Shown: positions 13,766 to 25,935, numbered from the stretch's first letter. The stretch: 64,000 nucleotides of DNA from Melanocharis versteri (GCA_013397845.1 VZTG01009361.1:62203-126202); one strand, 5' to 3'. Made by a program: numbers and translations. Notes: generated from the letters alone by a model not told the origin.

Positions 13766-14179
13766 TCTTCCAGATCAGCAAGAACAACTCAAAGATTCTG
13801 CAGCCATCAGGCAGACACACAGTGCTTATTCCTCTCAGAAGGATTTGGGCATGAAGGTCAGAAACTCCTGGTCTTTCTAAAGCAGGGGCTAGGTGAACTC
13901 CCAGGACAAGAAACACAATCAATTTTACATTTCTAGGTTTGGGTAACTGAGGCAGCTGATGACCAGAGCCAACAGTAGCTGTGGATACTTCCCATGTCTA
14001 CAAACAGCCCGAGGTGACCAGGCGAGTGGTCACTTGAACCTCCTGCCCCCTGGTCTCACCCTGACCTCTCCGTCTGGCTCCAAATCTGGGATCAGCAGCA
14101 ATCACCCACCCAACGCAGGTGTCTCATGGCTTCAGCCAGTGATGTCTGTGAGGTCCTCGAGGGGCTGCAGAGGTGCAAG

Positions 14180-14260
14180 CAGTTAATTATTGATTTAGCT
14201 GACGTTTAAATCACCCTGGTGGGAGCATAATGATGGATGTGTAAACAAAAGTTTTGCTGT
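14180..14260. promoter_or_regulatory. Possible transcription-factor cluster (weak)
   Basis: Homeodomain-type text TTAATTATTGATTTA lies within about 60 bp of a forkhead-type TGTAAACAAA motif in otherwise unique intron DNA. Such motifs occur by chance in AT-rich sequence, so this is a suggestion that only conservation could support. Confidence 0.15.
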
Positions 14261-16209
14261 TAACCTCGCAGTTGCTAGAGATCTTGCAGCACTGTCTGGG
14301 TGGAAGCTCTGAGAGGACCAGGAGGGTGAATTCAGTAGCCTGGTCTGCACACAAGCAACAGCAATCACCATTTTGTCCTGGATGTTTGCCAGCGCCTCCT
14401 CCAGCACTGCCCAGGTGACAGAGTTGTCTTCCTCGTCACTTAATTTTTATTGCTGTCCTTCCTATCTCACACCTTGCTGGGTTCCCAAACACATGCCAGG
14501 GTGTCAGCTCAGCTGGGTAACAGCAGTTTATCATCAATTTAAAGACCTGTTATCCCACGAACCCAGACACAGCAAAACACCATTACCAGCCTCAGCCAGA
14601 CCTTGCAGTGAGCAAGGGACAGACCTGCCATCTGCAGGACACACAGACAAGGGGAACTAGTCACCTGTCTGAGAACCACAATCTCTCAGCCCCATGGAGA
14701 GGGACTGGAGGGGAGACAAGGGACCACAAGGAAACACAAATTAACTTTCTTCCTGGACTGCCATCAGAGCAACTCAGACACCTGGTTGACTCAGCCCTGC
14801 AGACACCCCATGTAATGCCCAGAGGAAGCAGCTCCCCCCAGCAGCCTTGCTCTTCTGCAGCAGGGCAGGAGATCCTTGTCATATTCATTTTATTCCTGTC
14901 CATCCCAGTACTGCGGGAATCCTGAGGCAGCGATGTACCCTTTGCCTTTATGAGCATGCACAGGAAACCCTGGGCTACCCTTGGAATTCTGGAGACACTG
15001 GGAGTCTTCCCCCTGAAACTGAGACAAAGAATCCATGTCCTCTAGAGCATCCCACCCTGAGGCCAGCAATCTCCCTCCTCTCTACATGGACATGGTAGGA
15101 AGAGAGAGGATCAAGCACAGCAAATCCCTGGCTCATGCCAGCACCCACAGCAGTGCTGATACCCCCACTTCATGGAAAAACATATCAGTATAAATCTCCC
15201 ATCCCATGGGCTGCATTCCCCATAGCACAATCTTAGTGTAAAAGCACAATGGCTTCAAGAAATCTCAAAATCCTAATTTTGGGCTACTTCATATGGGTGG
15301 GGATGGTTTGGTGGGCAGTTTGCAAACCCTTTTCCACAATACCGCAGGGTCTGAGCCCCAGAACCATCCCCAAATCCGCTCAGAGGCCACTTCTGTGCCT
15401 GAGAAAATGCTCATCCCACTCCCAACACCCGGTTGAGGTGATGACTGGGACCCCAGTTGTGGCTGATAGATGGATCCTGCTTGCAAATGCCATGTCTGGA
15501 GATGCCCAGCCTTGCAGCCCAGGAGGATGCATCAGGGACCAGCTGGATTTCGCCAGCAGGATGCATTCTTATTTTAAATTCTGCACGTGCAATGTGTCCT
15601 CTTTATGAGGTGGAGGTGATAAGGGATCTATGGGGACAGGCCAAATTTGGAAAGAGGGATATAAGAGGGGGAAAACTGACTGTGGAGGCAGGTGCTGCTT
15701 TGTCCAGGCACCAAGGCTGGAGGAATTCCACTTGCACTGGAAATGAAACTGTGTCCATTGAAGGGCCAGCTTGCCCGTGAATGAATGAAACCAGGCAGGG
15801 AAAGGCAGGCAGCTAATCCTGTTTGACATCAGGAGCTTTACTGCACAGGCACTCCTGGCTCACTTCAGTTCAGTCCACGTAGGGATTTTCCTGGCTGCCT
15901 GGGTAGCTGGCAGCAGGATGTTCTCCTGTGGGATGCTAAGACCCTCCCAGGAAGTGCCTTCTTGGTGGTGTTCACCATGAGGTGGGACTGGGACCACCCG
16001 TCTGCTGAGCTGGGCAAGACACTGAGGCTTGGTCTCTGCTTCTCTGCAGGCCAGGACCAATGGATGAATGAGGCCTCAGGAGCTTCTCCCATCCCCAAAA
16101 CCTGTCCCTGAAGTGGAAGCCCCCGAGCTCGGTGGCACAGGAAAGCAGACAACCTTTGGATGGACATCAGTGCACGCAGGTGGCTACGAACAGGTCCAAG
16201 GGGCATGAG

Positions 16210-16675
16210 ATATTATAGAATCAGGGCTGGAAAGGACTTTTAAAGGTTATCTAGTTCCAACCCCCCTGCCACCTTCCACTACCCCAGGGTGCTCCAAGCC
16301 CCATCCAGCCTGGCTTTGGACACTCCCAGGGATCCAGGGGCAGCCACAGCTGCTCTGGGCCCCCTGTGCCAGGGCCTCTCCCCCCTCACGGCCAGCAATT
16401 CCTTCCCAATATCCCATCCATCCCTGCTCTCTGGCAGTGAGAAGCCATTCCCTGTGTCCTGTCCCTCCAGGCCTTGTCCCCAGTCCCTCTGCAGCTCTCC
16501 TGGAGCCCCTTTAGGCCCTGGCAGGGGCTCTGAGCTCTCCCTGGAGCCTTCTCTTGTGCAGGTGGACAGCCCCAGCTGTCCTAGGCTGGCTCCAGAGCAG
16601 AGGGGCTCCAGCCTGGGAGCATCCTCCCCTGCAGGTCCATGTCTTTCCTGAACTGCAGGGGCTCCAGAGCTCCAT
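16210..16675 (-). mobile_element. CR1 LINE fragment, longer copy
   Basis: It begins TATTATAGAATCAGGGCTGG and runs through GGACACTCCCAGGGATCCAG, CAGCAATTCCTTCCCAATAT and the CTCTGGCAGTGAGAAGCCAT and CCTTGTCCCCAGTCCCTCTG parts. At roughly 465 bp it is among the longest CR1 copies in the window. It is 5'-truncated as usual for CR1. Confidence 0.92.
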
Positions 16676-17770
16676 CATGGCCAGAGTTCTTGGCTCTCTC
16701 CTTTAGAAGAAAGCAAAAGAAAAAAACCCAGAAAGATGGATGCCCGAAAACTCGGCGGGTGGGAGAGCACGGGGGGTCCTGCAGGCAGCTGGCCAGATCC
16801 ATCGTGGGACGGGTCTTCCTTTCATCTGCCCTGGGACTGAACCACGCGGACGATCAAGGAACTGGAGGAGTTAACAGACTCCCCGCCAGAGATATTCGTG
16901 GCACCCAGAGTTCGTGTAAAGTTTCATACCGGGACCCTTTACTAAATTCTTTCGGTCATGGGAGAGAAAACACTGCAACTGTTTAGTCTGCAGGGAGGTG
17001 GTGGCTCTGGCCCAGCACTCAGCATTGCTGAGCAAACACGCTGCAGAGCAAAGGGGCTGTCACCCTTCTTATCTCCTCCGTCTGCTTTTCACCACGTCTC
17101 TCCCACCACCAGGCACCCCATTGGCATCGTGTACCAGTGCCGGATCTCCTTGCTGGAAATGCAGCTCAGGGATGGGGGGGACAAGCGACCACTTGAAAGT
17201 TGAGACCTAGGGGTGAAGTGCCAGTCTGCTAAAAAAATGTTATTTACACAAAGGAGCTCAGAAAATCTTTCTCAGAGGCTAATATTTACAAATTCTGTGT
17301 AGCCAGGGAGCTTTTGCTGTAAGAAATGTTGTATTTGGCTGGTTTTGAAAGATGCTTTAATATTTTCTGCTCATCCCCTGAAGCATGCAGGTATGGAGCA
17401 GCCTACAACGCCTCCAAAACTGCCTATCCATGATGAGAAAGCTAAGGTTACAGAAAAGTGATGCAGAAAACAACTTCAACCTGCAAAAGCCCTCAATTCC
17501 TCCATCCTTTGCATCTCTAAAGTGATGTCCATGATTACCAGAGTGTATTTTGCCACATATTGGCAGACTCTGAGCATCACCATGTAAGACCACCGCATGG
17601 CACGGGCTGAAATATTAGAGATGCAGGGAAACACACCTTACTCTTACGAACAAAGCAGAAATAGAAAGGTTTTGTTTTTCCAGCCTGAAACTGTCTCCTT
17701 AGCTGGTGGACACTTTGCTCTTGCTGTCCTCACTTCCAGTTCCTGCTGCTCCTGAACTGGAAGTGTTACC

Positions 17771-17895
17771 ACAGAGTCACAGAATGGTTTGGGTTGGAAG
17801 GGGCCTTAAAGATCATCTCATTCCATTCTCCCTGCCATGGGCAAAGACACCTTCCACTATACCAGGTTGCTCCAAATTCTGTCCAGCCTGGCTTT
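17771..17895 (-). mobile_element. CR1 LINE 3'-end fragment
   Basis: ACAGAGTCACAGAATGGTTT, GGTTGGAAGGGGCCTTAAAG and GACACCTTCCACTATACCAG mark a CR1 3' end in minus orientation, truncated at GCCTGGCTTTATC. Confidence 0.92.
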
Positions 17896-20516
17896 ATCAC
17901 TTGAGTTTGGATTCCCAGCACTGCCAGAGATGCTTGTTTTATCCTCTTTTTAATAAAAAAAAATAATATTTAGAGCAATAGTAATTTAAAAAAGAGGAAG
18001 CAAGAAAAGTGGAGGAATTTATCACTGGGATGGGAAAAGGAAACACTGTTTTGGGATGCTCAGTGAGGGGAGGAGCATGGGGGGACACCCCATGGTTGGC
18101 AGCACTGCTGATGAAACCAGAGGATGTGTCAAGGTAGGGCAGCATCCTCCAGCCAAGCATTGTTTGCTCCGGCTCCCAAGACTTGGAGTCTGTGTTTTGC
18201 ATCAGCATCAGGCCTGGCAAGCTGTAGGACAGGGACCTGAAATAATTCTCAAGCCTCACTCCTCACCCCTCAAGTGTCCTCAGGCTCCTCTGCTCCCAGG
18301 ACACATCAAAGCCAATTCCCACCATCATTTTGCCTTTTCTTGTTTAAACGTGGCAGGAGAAGATAAGGCTGTGCAAAACGATCCCCACAGGGGAGGCAAA
18401 GGGGATGTGGACTTGGTTGGAAGTATTCATTCTCTAAATCCAGATTCCGACAGATAGCTACACACCACAATACTAAGCAACGAAAAAGCCCTGAGCCTAA
18501 GCCTGCCCAGGGGATGCTGAGGGTGCTCAAGCTGCAGGTCCCACGGGACCATCCCTCTAGGTGTCACCACAGCAGTCAGGCTCACTTGGCTGGAAACTGA
18601 ATCTGGTACAGAAACTTGTGACTCAGCTAGAAAACCTTAAAACAGGAGGTTTCCTGCTGGTGAGCACAAGAGCATCCTCTGTATGCTATGGGCCTGTGTC
18701 CAAGTAAAGCCAGGGATGGGCAAAGCACACGTTACACCATTTTCCCCCTTTCCCAGGGAAGAAAAAGAGGTGCTTTCCTCTCCAACACCCTTCCACCCCA
18801 ACCCCATGCTGGCACACGCATCTGCCCCGGCCTTGGCACAGGAGGTGATGTCCCTGGCACCGGCTTCTCCAGGGTGCTCCTGTGTCAGCAGGATGCTTCA
18901 TTCCCTGACAAAATGACTGGAGGTCATGGCATTTGTGGGATGAGTCCTAGGCAGGGTGATGCATCACAGGGTCCCAAAGAGCCTCCAAAACTCCTGTCCC
19001 CACGTGAGGTGAAGGGAATCAGCTAAGGGCAGGGCTGGGTGCAGCAGGATGTCTGCGGGTATGGGGAGTAGGGATCATCCAACCCTGCAGTATCCCAAAA
19101 TCCCCACCCTGGGGTGGTGCAGCAGCCTGATCCGGATTTGGGCCGGGGCAGGCAGTAGCAGATGGTCTGTGAGGAGGGTGCCTTGGGCCAGCTGAGCCCC
19201 TGGGCTGGCAGGAACATACTCCCACATCCCGTGGGTTTGAGCCTTTCGGGAGCAAACGAGAGTAGGAGCTGATGCCAATTCAGCCCGATCTGGAGAGGTC
19301 TCAACACTGAAGTGTCCCCCTGCCTTTCCTCATCTCTCATCAATGGATAAATGGATTTTGAGGCCTTTTTTTTTTATTTCTGCTTTTTCTACCGGGACCC
19401 CCAGCATTCTCACCTACCAGCAATGGCTGGGGGCATCCAGGAGCCCACCCCAGCAGAGGCTGCTGCCTGGCTCTGTCCCAGGGCTGCAGGCAGGATGCAG
19501 GCAGGCTGAGCAGTCTGCAGTCTCCACCTAGAGCCCAGAACAGCCTCTGCTCCATGCTTGAGCCCATGCACAGGGTGTGCACGGGCCCCACCACCTGAAC
19601 TCCATGCTCTGAACTCGGCTGTGCTTTCAGCAGGCAGCAGCAGTTCGGCCAGCGTTGCCACCGATACTTTTCACCACCAACCTGCAGGAGCAAGAGGAAG
19701 GAGCCCCTCACGGGTCCCACCATCACTGGAAGATGCCCAGGGCATCCACTGCCCGGCAGAGACAACGAGACACCAAGTACCATCCCTGTGGTTCCACCAT
19801 GTGCTGGAGCACGGGATGGGTCCCACCGTGGCTTTGAAATCTTGGTCCCTCCGAGGTGAAAAGAAACCAGGAGAAACCACACACAGATTTATGGAGTAAA
19901 GGTGATGGCTATTTTTTCACAACATATCTGAGCATTGCAAAGGTGTAAGGTATAAAACATTAGCAGGGCATTGATTTAAAATCAAATATGCCAATGTCTA
20001 AACATGAAGGGATTTTTTTTAGAAAGTCAGTCCTGCTTTCCCCATCAAACTCTCAACTGCATGAGGCACTGCTAGTCTAAACAAAACACCTTTCCTGTGC
20101 AGAACAGTGAGTGTGGCTGCACTGGACAGACACCAGACCCCACAGACTCGCACAGCAGTGGGGACAATCCCCTTGGCATCCCTTGTGATGCCCACTGCTA
20201 CATCAGTGGCCCTGTGGCCACCTCCAGCTGCAACTCAACATGATCCCCAAAACCCACCCCTGGGCTCGGACTGAGGACTGATGAGCAGTGCAAACCCACT
20301 GCTTGTTTAGTTCAGGGTCTGGCTCAACTACTCCCAGATCCTAGTGCTTGTGTGGCACAGCTCCTGTCCCCATCCCCTCCTTCCTATCAGTGCAAAACTG
20401 CCCTTTTTTTTTCCGCACTCCGTTAAAACCTGACATCTTGGGCTGCATTAATCCCTCCCTCACCTCACCACCACCCTCCAGGGAGGTGCTCCCTGGCCCT
20501 CACCACATCCCCTTGC

Positions 20517-20870
20517 CATGGAAAGGCGGCCGAGGAGCCGGGTGGCTCCAACAGTCACCGTTCCGCTCGGGAAAAGTGGCAAGTCCAAAGCACGCAGCCG
20601 GACATTTAACCCAGGGCTCTCCGGTAACTCCCAGGCCCGCACGGGACCCGTGTGCCAGCGGCTCCGGGAGCCTCCCGTGGCCAAGCCCAGCGCTGTCACT
20701 ACGGGCGGGCAGCGAGGGCTTGGCCGGGCTCGGGGTAAAGGCAGGGCCAGCTCGAATTGATGCCCAGCCCTGCCCTTCACCTGCCGGCGCAGGCAGGCTG
20801 CCCGCCCGCTCCCCGGGCTCCCTCTCCTGCCTGCTGCCGACACTTGCACGGGGTGTCTTTGGCTGTGCAA
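20517..20870. promoter_or_regulatory. Intronic CpG-dense block (possible CpG island)
   Basis: CpG dinucleotides and GC runs such as GGCGGCCGAGGAGCCGGG, GGGCGGGCAGCGAGG and TGCCGGCGCAGG are concentrated in about 350 bp, in sharp contrast to the surrounding intron and to the AT-rich sequence from 20910. Open frames cross it on both strands (20500-21291 minus, 20348-20905 plus), but their composition is that of GC-rich DNA and I recognise no domain. It could be an internal promoter, an enhancer or an isochore blip. Confidence 0.35.
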
Positions 20871-20964
20871 AAGGAGGGGAAAAAAACCCAACAAACGCAC
20901 AGTAAGAATTAAAAAAAAACCAAACAAAAAAACATCCTAAGTTACATAATGCTAGTGTATGGCA

Positions 20965-21125
20965 TAAGCAAATATATATATAATTATTATATATATGTAT
21001 AATTAACCGACGTGCAATGAGCATATATATTAACATATGAGAGAAATAAGAAGTAATTGAATGCAAGAATAAAGTGATAAAAATGATACGATGATAAATA
21101 ATAAAAATAAAATAATAAATACGCT
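20965..21125. repeat. AT-rich low-complexity sequence
   Basis: ATATATATATAATTATTATA is followed by ATAATAAAAATAAAATAATA-like text. Simple AT-rich DNA lies directly beside the CpG-dense block. Confidence 0.7.
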
Positions 21126-22164
21126 GTGAAAAATTGGAGAACGTCTCCAGAGACGCAAGTGCGGGCAAAAAACAGGGAATGTGTCTCCTTCCCACTATTT
21201 TTCTCCGTGCTTGAGAGCAGGAGGATGCAGCAGCTGGGGATGCTCCTCGGAGCCGCCCACGGGGCTGCATTCCCTGTGCCCCTTCAAGCACTACATAGAT
21301 ATACGAGTGTGCACGAATTTAGAACTGCCTTTGAATTCCCTGGGCGTATAGAAAATAAATCTCTTCAAAGCTCCACAAAGCTTTTGCTGGGGGAGTCCCA
21401 CAACAATTTACAAAAGCAGGACAGTTTGATGTTTATCAATATCAGAAATGTAAGGGGAAAAATGTTTCCAAGCTCCACAAGTTTCTGCAAACCCTTAAAT
21501 GAAGGTGTCTACAAAAGGGCAGCATCATTTGCTGTTTCTGTGCCTGTGTTGGGCTCCTGAGGAGCTGGCATCCATTCTGAGGCTCACCAGCAAGATGTTC
21601 CTCGTCTGCACAGATAGCTGTGGAGAGCAGCTTGAGCCAAGGAGGCTTTCCCCACTGAATCTCCACCTCACTGGGGGAACTCTCCTGGAGGAGAAACCAA
21701 AGGCTGCAATGTTGGCTCATGCACAGACCTCAGAGATGGATGTGGTGCTGCTCCATGGGGCTGAGCTCATCGCTGGGGCATGTGAGACACACACCTGTAG
21801 GGTTTTAGGATCTGCTCCAGGGGCATTGGGATTTTTTCCCCCCCTTTCTCAGTGAAGCAACCTCTCTATTGTCTGCTGGGCAATGCCCTTGCAGACACAA
21901 GCGGTACCACTCTGTTTTATGTGCACAAATGGGACCATCTGTAATTAAATTGCATTAAAAGCAGCCACAGAAAAAGGACTGATGAGTTTTTGCAGTCAGT
22001 GCTGGACATGGTGTACAGGTCAGACGCTCTCCAGCCGCACTTGGATCCTCCTGCCTCCACTTCTGCCAAACCACAAACTGTTCCTCACCAATAATCATGT
22101 TGAGAAGGGAAAAAAATCTGCCTTTCAGCATTAACCATTAGTGTATTACTTACAGTAAAACAGA

Positions 22165-22260
22165 ACATCATAGAACCATTAGAGTTGGGAAAGACTTCTG
22201 AGATCATCGAGTCCAACCAACTTCCATGCCCCAGTCCCCACAGCATCCACCCAGTGTCTA
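22165..22260 (-). mobile_element. CR1 LINE 3'-end fragment, divergent subtype
   Basis: ATCATAGAACCATTAGAGTT, GGGAAAGACTTCTGAGATCA and CGAGTCCAACCAAC resemble a different CR1 subfamily from the common GGTTGGAAGGGACC copies. The far end is uncertain. Confidence 0.7.
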
Positions 22261-22639
22261 TCGTTACAACTTAGAGCCCTGCAATGCTGAAAGGGCTGCT
22301 GTCACTGGGACGTTGGTTGCTCAGACTAAAAAGGCTGCAGGACAGGAAGAACTCCAGCTCATTCCCCCCAAAACCTCACGCTCAGCTTGGCAAACACTTC
22401 ACACTGCACTCATATTTACTAAAGCAAATCAATCAGTTCTCCAGTACCTCATGCCACAATGTCTACATCCCAAGAAATGCTTCAACCTAAATTCTCCTCT
22501 TCCATCCCCCACCTGGGACGACAGCAATGGATTTTTGGCCACCTTCCTGGCTGAGCCCCTCTATAAATGGTCACACCAATCATCCCAAACCTGACCAAGG
22601 CCACTGAGACCCAAGGGCAACCTCTGCCAAAACCCACAT

Positions 22640-23066
22640 GATTTGTCTCAAGGGACTAGAGGGGAAGCCATACAAGGAGGGGCTGAGGTTACTTGGTTTG
22701 TTCAGCCTGGAGAAGAGACTGAGGGGAGACTCACTGCAGTTACAACTTCCTTGTAACCTGCAGAGAAGGGTCAGGCACTGATCTGGCTCAGTGTGACCCA
22801 GGGACTGGCTGTGGGACAGGACCCAGGGAACGGCTGGAGCTATGCCAGGGAGGGTTAGGTTGGATATCAGGAAAAGGTTCTTCCCCCACAGGGTGCTGGG
22901 CACTGCCCAGGCTCCCCAGGGAATAGGCACGGCCCCGAGGCTACCAGAGCTCGAGGAGAGTTTGGACAATGCTTTCAGGGGATTGTTGGGGTGTCTGTGC
23001 AGGGTCAGGGGTTGGAGTCCATGATCCTTGAGGGTCCCTTCCAGCTCAGGATGCTCTGTATTTCTA
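22640..23066 (+). mobile_element. CR1 LINE fragment, GGTTAGGTTGGATATCAGG subtype
   Basis: It contains TTTGTTCAGCCTGGAGAAGA, GGGAGGGTTAGGTTGGATAT, CACGGCCCCGAGGCTACC and the 3' end CTCTGTATTTCTATGAAG. This is the same subtype as the copy at 56640-57093. It ends about 100 bp before the minisatellite. Confidence 0.88.
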
Positions 23067-23162
23067 TGAAGTTTCTACAACCAGAGCCAAGCACAGCACT
23101 GAACTAAGGAAGGGCCATTTCTGGGATATCAAGAGGTTGCAGCAAGATGATGAAGAAACCCT

Positions 23163-24012
23163 GTGTGGGTGTGCAACTGGGTTTGCCATTGGGGATGTAT
23201 CAGGATGTGCAACAGTGCGTGCAATAGGGGTGCAATAGGGCAGGCAATAAGGCAAGCCATAGGGCATGCATTTGGGCATGCAATAGGGTATTCATTAGGG
23301 TATGCCATAGAGAATGCACTAGGATATACCACAGGGTATTCATTAGGGTATGCCATAGGGTATCCAACAGGATATACAGTGAGGTAAATCACAAGGTATG
23401 CATTTGGGTGTGCAACAGGGTAGGCATTAGGGTGTGCAATAGGATGTGTATTAGGGAATGCATTAGGATATACCACAGGGAGTGCTTTAGCATATACCAT
23501 AGGGTAGGCACTAGGGTATACCACAGGGTATGCCATAGGGAATGAATTATGGCATGTAATAGGCTGTGCATTAGGATATACCATAGGATATGCCATGGGA
23601 AGTGCATTAGGGTATGTAATAGGCTGTGCATTAGGATATACCATAGGATATGCCATGGGAAGTGCATTAGGGTATGTAATAGGCTGTGCACTAGGATATA
23701 CCATAGGATATGCCATGGGAAGTGCATTAGGGTATGTAACAGGCTGTGCACTAGGATATACCATAGGGTACATCACAGGGAATGCATTAGGCTGTACCAC
23801 AAGATATTCACCAGGGAATGCCAGGGTATCCAACAGGATATGCACAAGGGTACACCACTGAGTATGCATTAGGGTATAAATTTTGGGATGCATTAAGGTA
23901 CACAGTAGGGTATGCCACAGAGTATCCTATGATGTATCGAATGCAGTGTGCCTCAGGGTATGCATTAGGGTGTGAAATGGGGTATACATCAGGGTAAGCC
24001 ACAGGGCATCCA
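23163..24012. repeat. Minisatellite, 12-bp unit with 60-bp higher-order repeat
   Basis: About 850 bp of degenerate tandem repeat is built on a 12-bp unit close to TATGCATTAGGG, with variants in which CATTAGGG becomes CATAGGG, CACAGGG or CACTAGG. Between about 23547 and 23760 five units form a nearly identical 60-bp block repeated about three and a half times, differing at only a few positions. Because 12 and 60 are multiples of three, frames stay open: a 254-codon minus frame at 23129-23893 reads as YPNA/YPMA/YPMV/YPSA tetrapeptides, and plus frames are open too. The TTAGGG inside the unit matches the telomere hexamer, but the period is 12, so it is not a telomere array. I treat it as noncoding. 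Confidence 0.93.
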
Positions 24013-24674
24013 GCAGAACCAGCCCTTCTCCTCTGGCACCAAGGCAATTCCTTGTGCAGGGATGCACCAGGCACTGGCTCTGGCTGCAGGCCAGCGGGCT
24101 CTGCTGCTCTGTGTCGGGATGTTCATTGCGTGATTTTGGTTTTTTTTTAATTATTATTATTAAAAGAAGGTATCAGCCTTCTGTTTGATGTGCTGTTGGC
24201 CGTGGTTGCCAAGGGGAGCAGTGTACAATTACAGCCCCAGTGATGTCCACTCTAATAATACACTTGGCTCTGCATAGCTCAGATGCAGACACAGCTCTGC
24301 TATAAAGAGCACGGTTGTTCCAGCAGAGGAGTACTCCAACTTATGTTACATGTGAAGGGTTTGTAGCACATTGCTTAACAACCCCCACTGGAAAAAGGAA
24401 AAAAAAAAGCCTGGGCATGCCAGTGACTGAAACTATGACAAGCAAAAACCTCTCGCATGAGACTTACTTTCAATGTATTAATTAAGAAGGTATTTCTAGA
24501 GGCATGAAGAAACTGTGTATGTGTCCACTAAGATGTTCTTTCATGTCCCCAGCCATCCAAGCTCCCCAGGCCCAGCTCACCCAGGTCCATTCCAAAAGCT
24601 CACACAGCTCAGAATCGCTCTTGCTACCAAAAGACTAAACCAAACTCAATGAGGAGAAAATCAAACCCAAATCA

Positions 24675-24860
24675 GAGAACCACAGATTTGTTTAGGTTGG
24701 AAAAGCCTTCTGAAATCATCAAGTCCAACCATTCCCTCCGCACTGCCCAGGCCACCACTGACCCATGTCCCCAGGTGCCACATCCACATGGCTTTTAAAT
24801 CCCTCCAGGGATGGCGACTCCACCACTTGTTTGGGCAGCTGTGCCAGGCCTGGACAATCC
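24675..24860 (-). mobile_element. CR1 LINE 3'-end fragment
   Basis: AGAGAACCACAGATTTGTTT, GGTTGGAAAAGCCTTCTGAA and ATCAAGTCCAACCATTCCCT mark a CR1 subtype in minus orientation. Similarity continues through CATGGCTTTTAAATCCCTCC. Confidence 0.85.
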
Positions 24861-25329
24861 AGATGCCAAATGATCCCCCCAGTGCCAAGCTCCCACATGG
24901 CAGCTCTACCAGCTATCCACTCCATGGCTCCCCTTTCCACACCTCTTCCTGAGAAGGTTGGCAGCACCCAAATTCAAGACTTAAGCCAAGATTCTGGACC
25001 AAAACATAGAGTGAAGGATAAATTCAAACCAGAGTTTTCCTGATGGATCCCCTTAGGGCATGAAGTGGACCATGCTGGCTGTAGGGAAACTCTTCAGAGG
25101 AGCTGCTGGCAGGGAGGGGGATGATGTGACAACACTGCCATGCTGCAGCACTGGCACCTCTTTTGGGATAAAAACAAGTGCCCTGAGATAAGCTGTGAAC
25201 ACGTGCGACCCTTGAGCACGAGCACCTTGTCAACAGCTGAAAATAGAAGAGGAGCCAGGTTAAAAAGACAGTTTACTGCCAGTTTTGCAGGAAAAAAACT
25301 CCCTTGCTGCTTGTTTTAAGGTCCAGCAG

Positions 25330-25371
25330 GGTACAGGGACGCTGTCTACAGGTATAGGGATGCTGTCTATA
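25330..25371. repeat. 21-bp tandem duplication
   Basis: The unit GGTACAGGGACGCTGTCTAC(A) at 25330-25350 is repeated at 25351-25371 with three transitions. A partial third copy (GGTACG) follows. Confidence 0.85.
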
Positions 25372-25499
25372 GGTACGACCACGCTGGCAGGGCACCTCAG
25401 CGGGTTCACGCACCAATTCTCGAGGTCCTCTGGTGGGGGTGAGCTGTTGCCATCGCAGAACTGAGGGAAAGGGACAAACAAGCCCCTACAAAACAGGAG

Positions 25500-25700
25500 C
25501 ATCTGCCGGGAGCAGATGGGGGGGCGAGCGGTGCAGCCCCAGGCGCCAGCAGCGCGGGGAGGGATCACGCTGATCCCGATTTATCACACGCCGGCACAGT
25601 AATTCCCCAGCTCGCCGGTGCCCAGCAAGCCGAGCTCCTTACGTCCGGGGATCAGATTAGTCTGAAAGGTGCTGGAGAGACACAAATCCTGCTCCGCAGC
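25500..25700. promoter_or_regulatory. CpG-rich patch in intron (possible regulatory element)
   Basis: CpG sites are dense in GGGGCGAGCGGTGCAGCC, CAGCAGCGCGGGGAGG and CACACGCCGGCACAG, then the sequence turns abruptly into AT-rich text with TTAATTAACGG near 25735. No coding or repeat signature is visible. Confidence 0.25.
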
Positions 25701-25865
25701 AAGCGTTTTATTGAAGGTTTATTTTTCTTTTTTAATTAACGGTAAATTATCTAAAAATGGCTGAGGGAAAATATCTGATGGCGGAAGGGCCAGGACTGTA
25801 GCTGGGCAATCTTGTATCATTAATCATATAAAAACATGGTTATAACATATGGATATGTATTGAGA

Positions 25866-25935
25866 TATATATATATATATGTATGTATATATTTGCATAT
25901 ATATATACATATATAATAATTGATATCAATACATC
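25866..25935. repeat. (AT)n-rich microsatellite
   Basis: Alternating AT runs (GATATATATATATATATATG and CATATATATATACATATAT) extend over about 70 bp. Confidence 0.85.

Noticed and set aside
19340..19882. 180-codon minus-strand open frame
   Set aside because: It overlaps plus-strand open frames and has no recognisable domain or splice context. GC-rich intron sequence explains it.
20500..21291. 263-codon minus-strand open frame
   Set aside because: It crosses the CpG block and an AT-rich stretch with matching shifts in amino-acid composition, has no domain and no conserved motif, and a plus-strand frame is open over the same bases.
23163..24012. CRISPR array or interstitial telomere array
   Set aside because: The repeats are contiguous 12-bp units without spacers, and TTAGGG is not itself tandem. 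It is a minisatellite.
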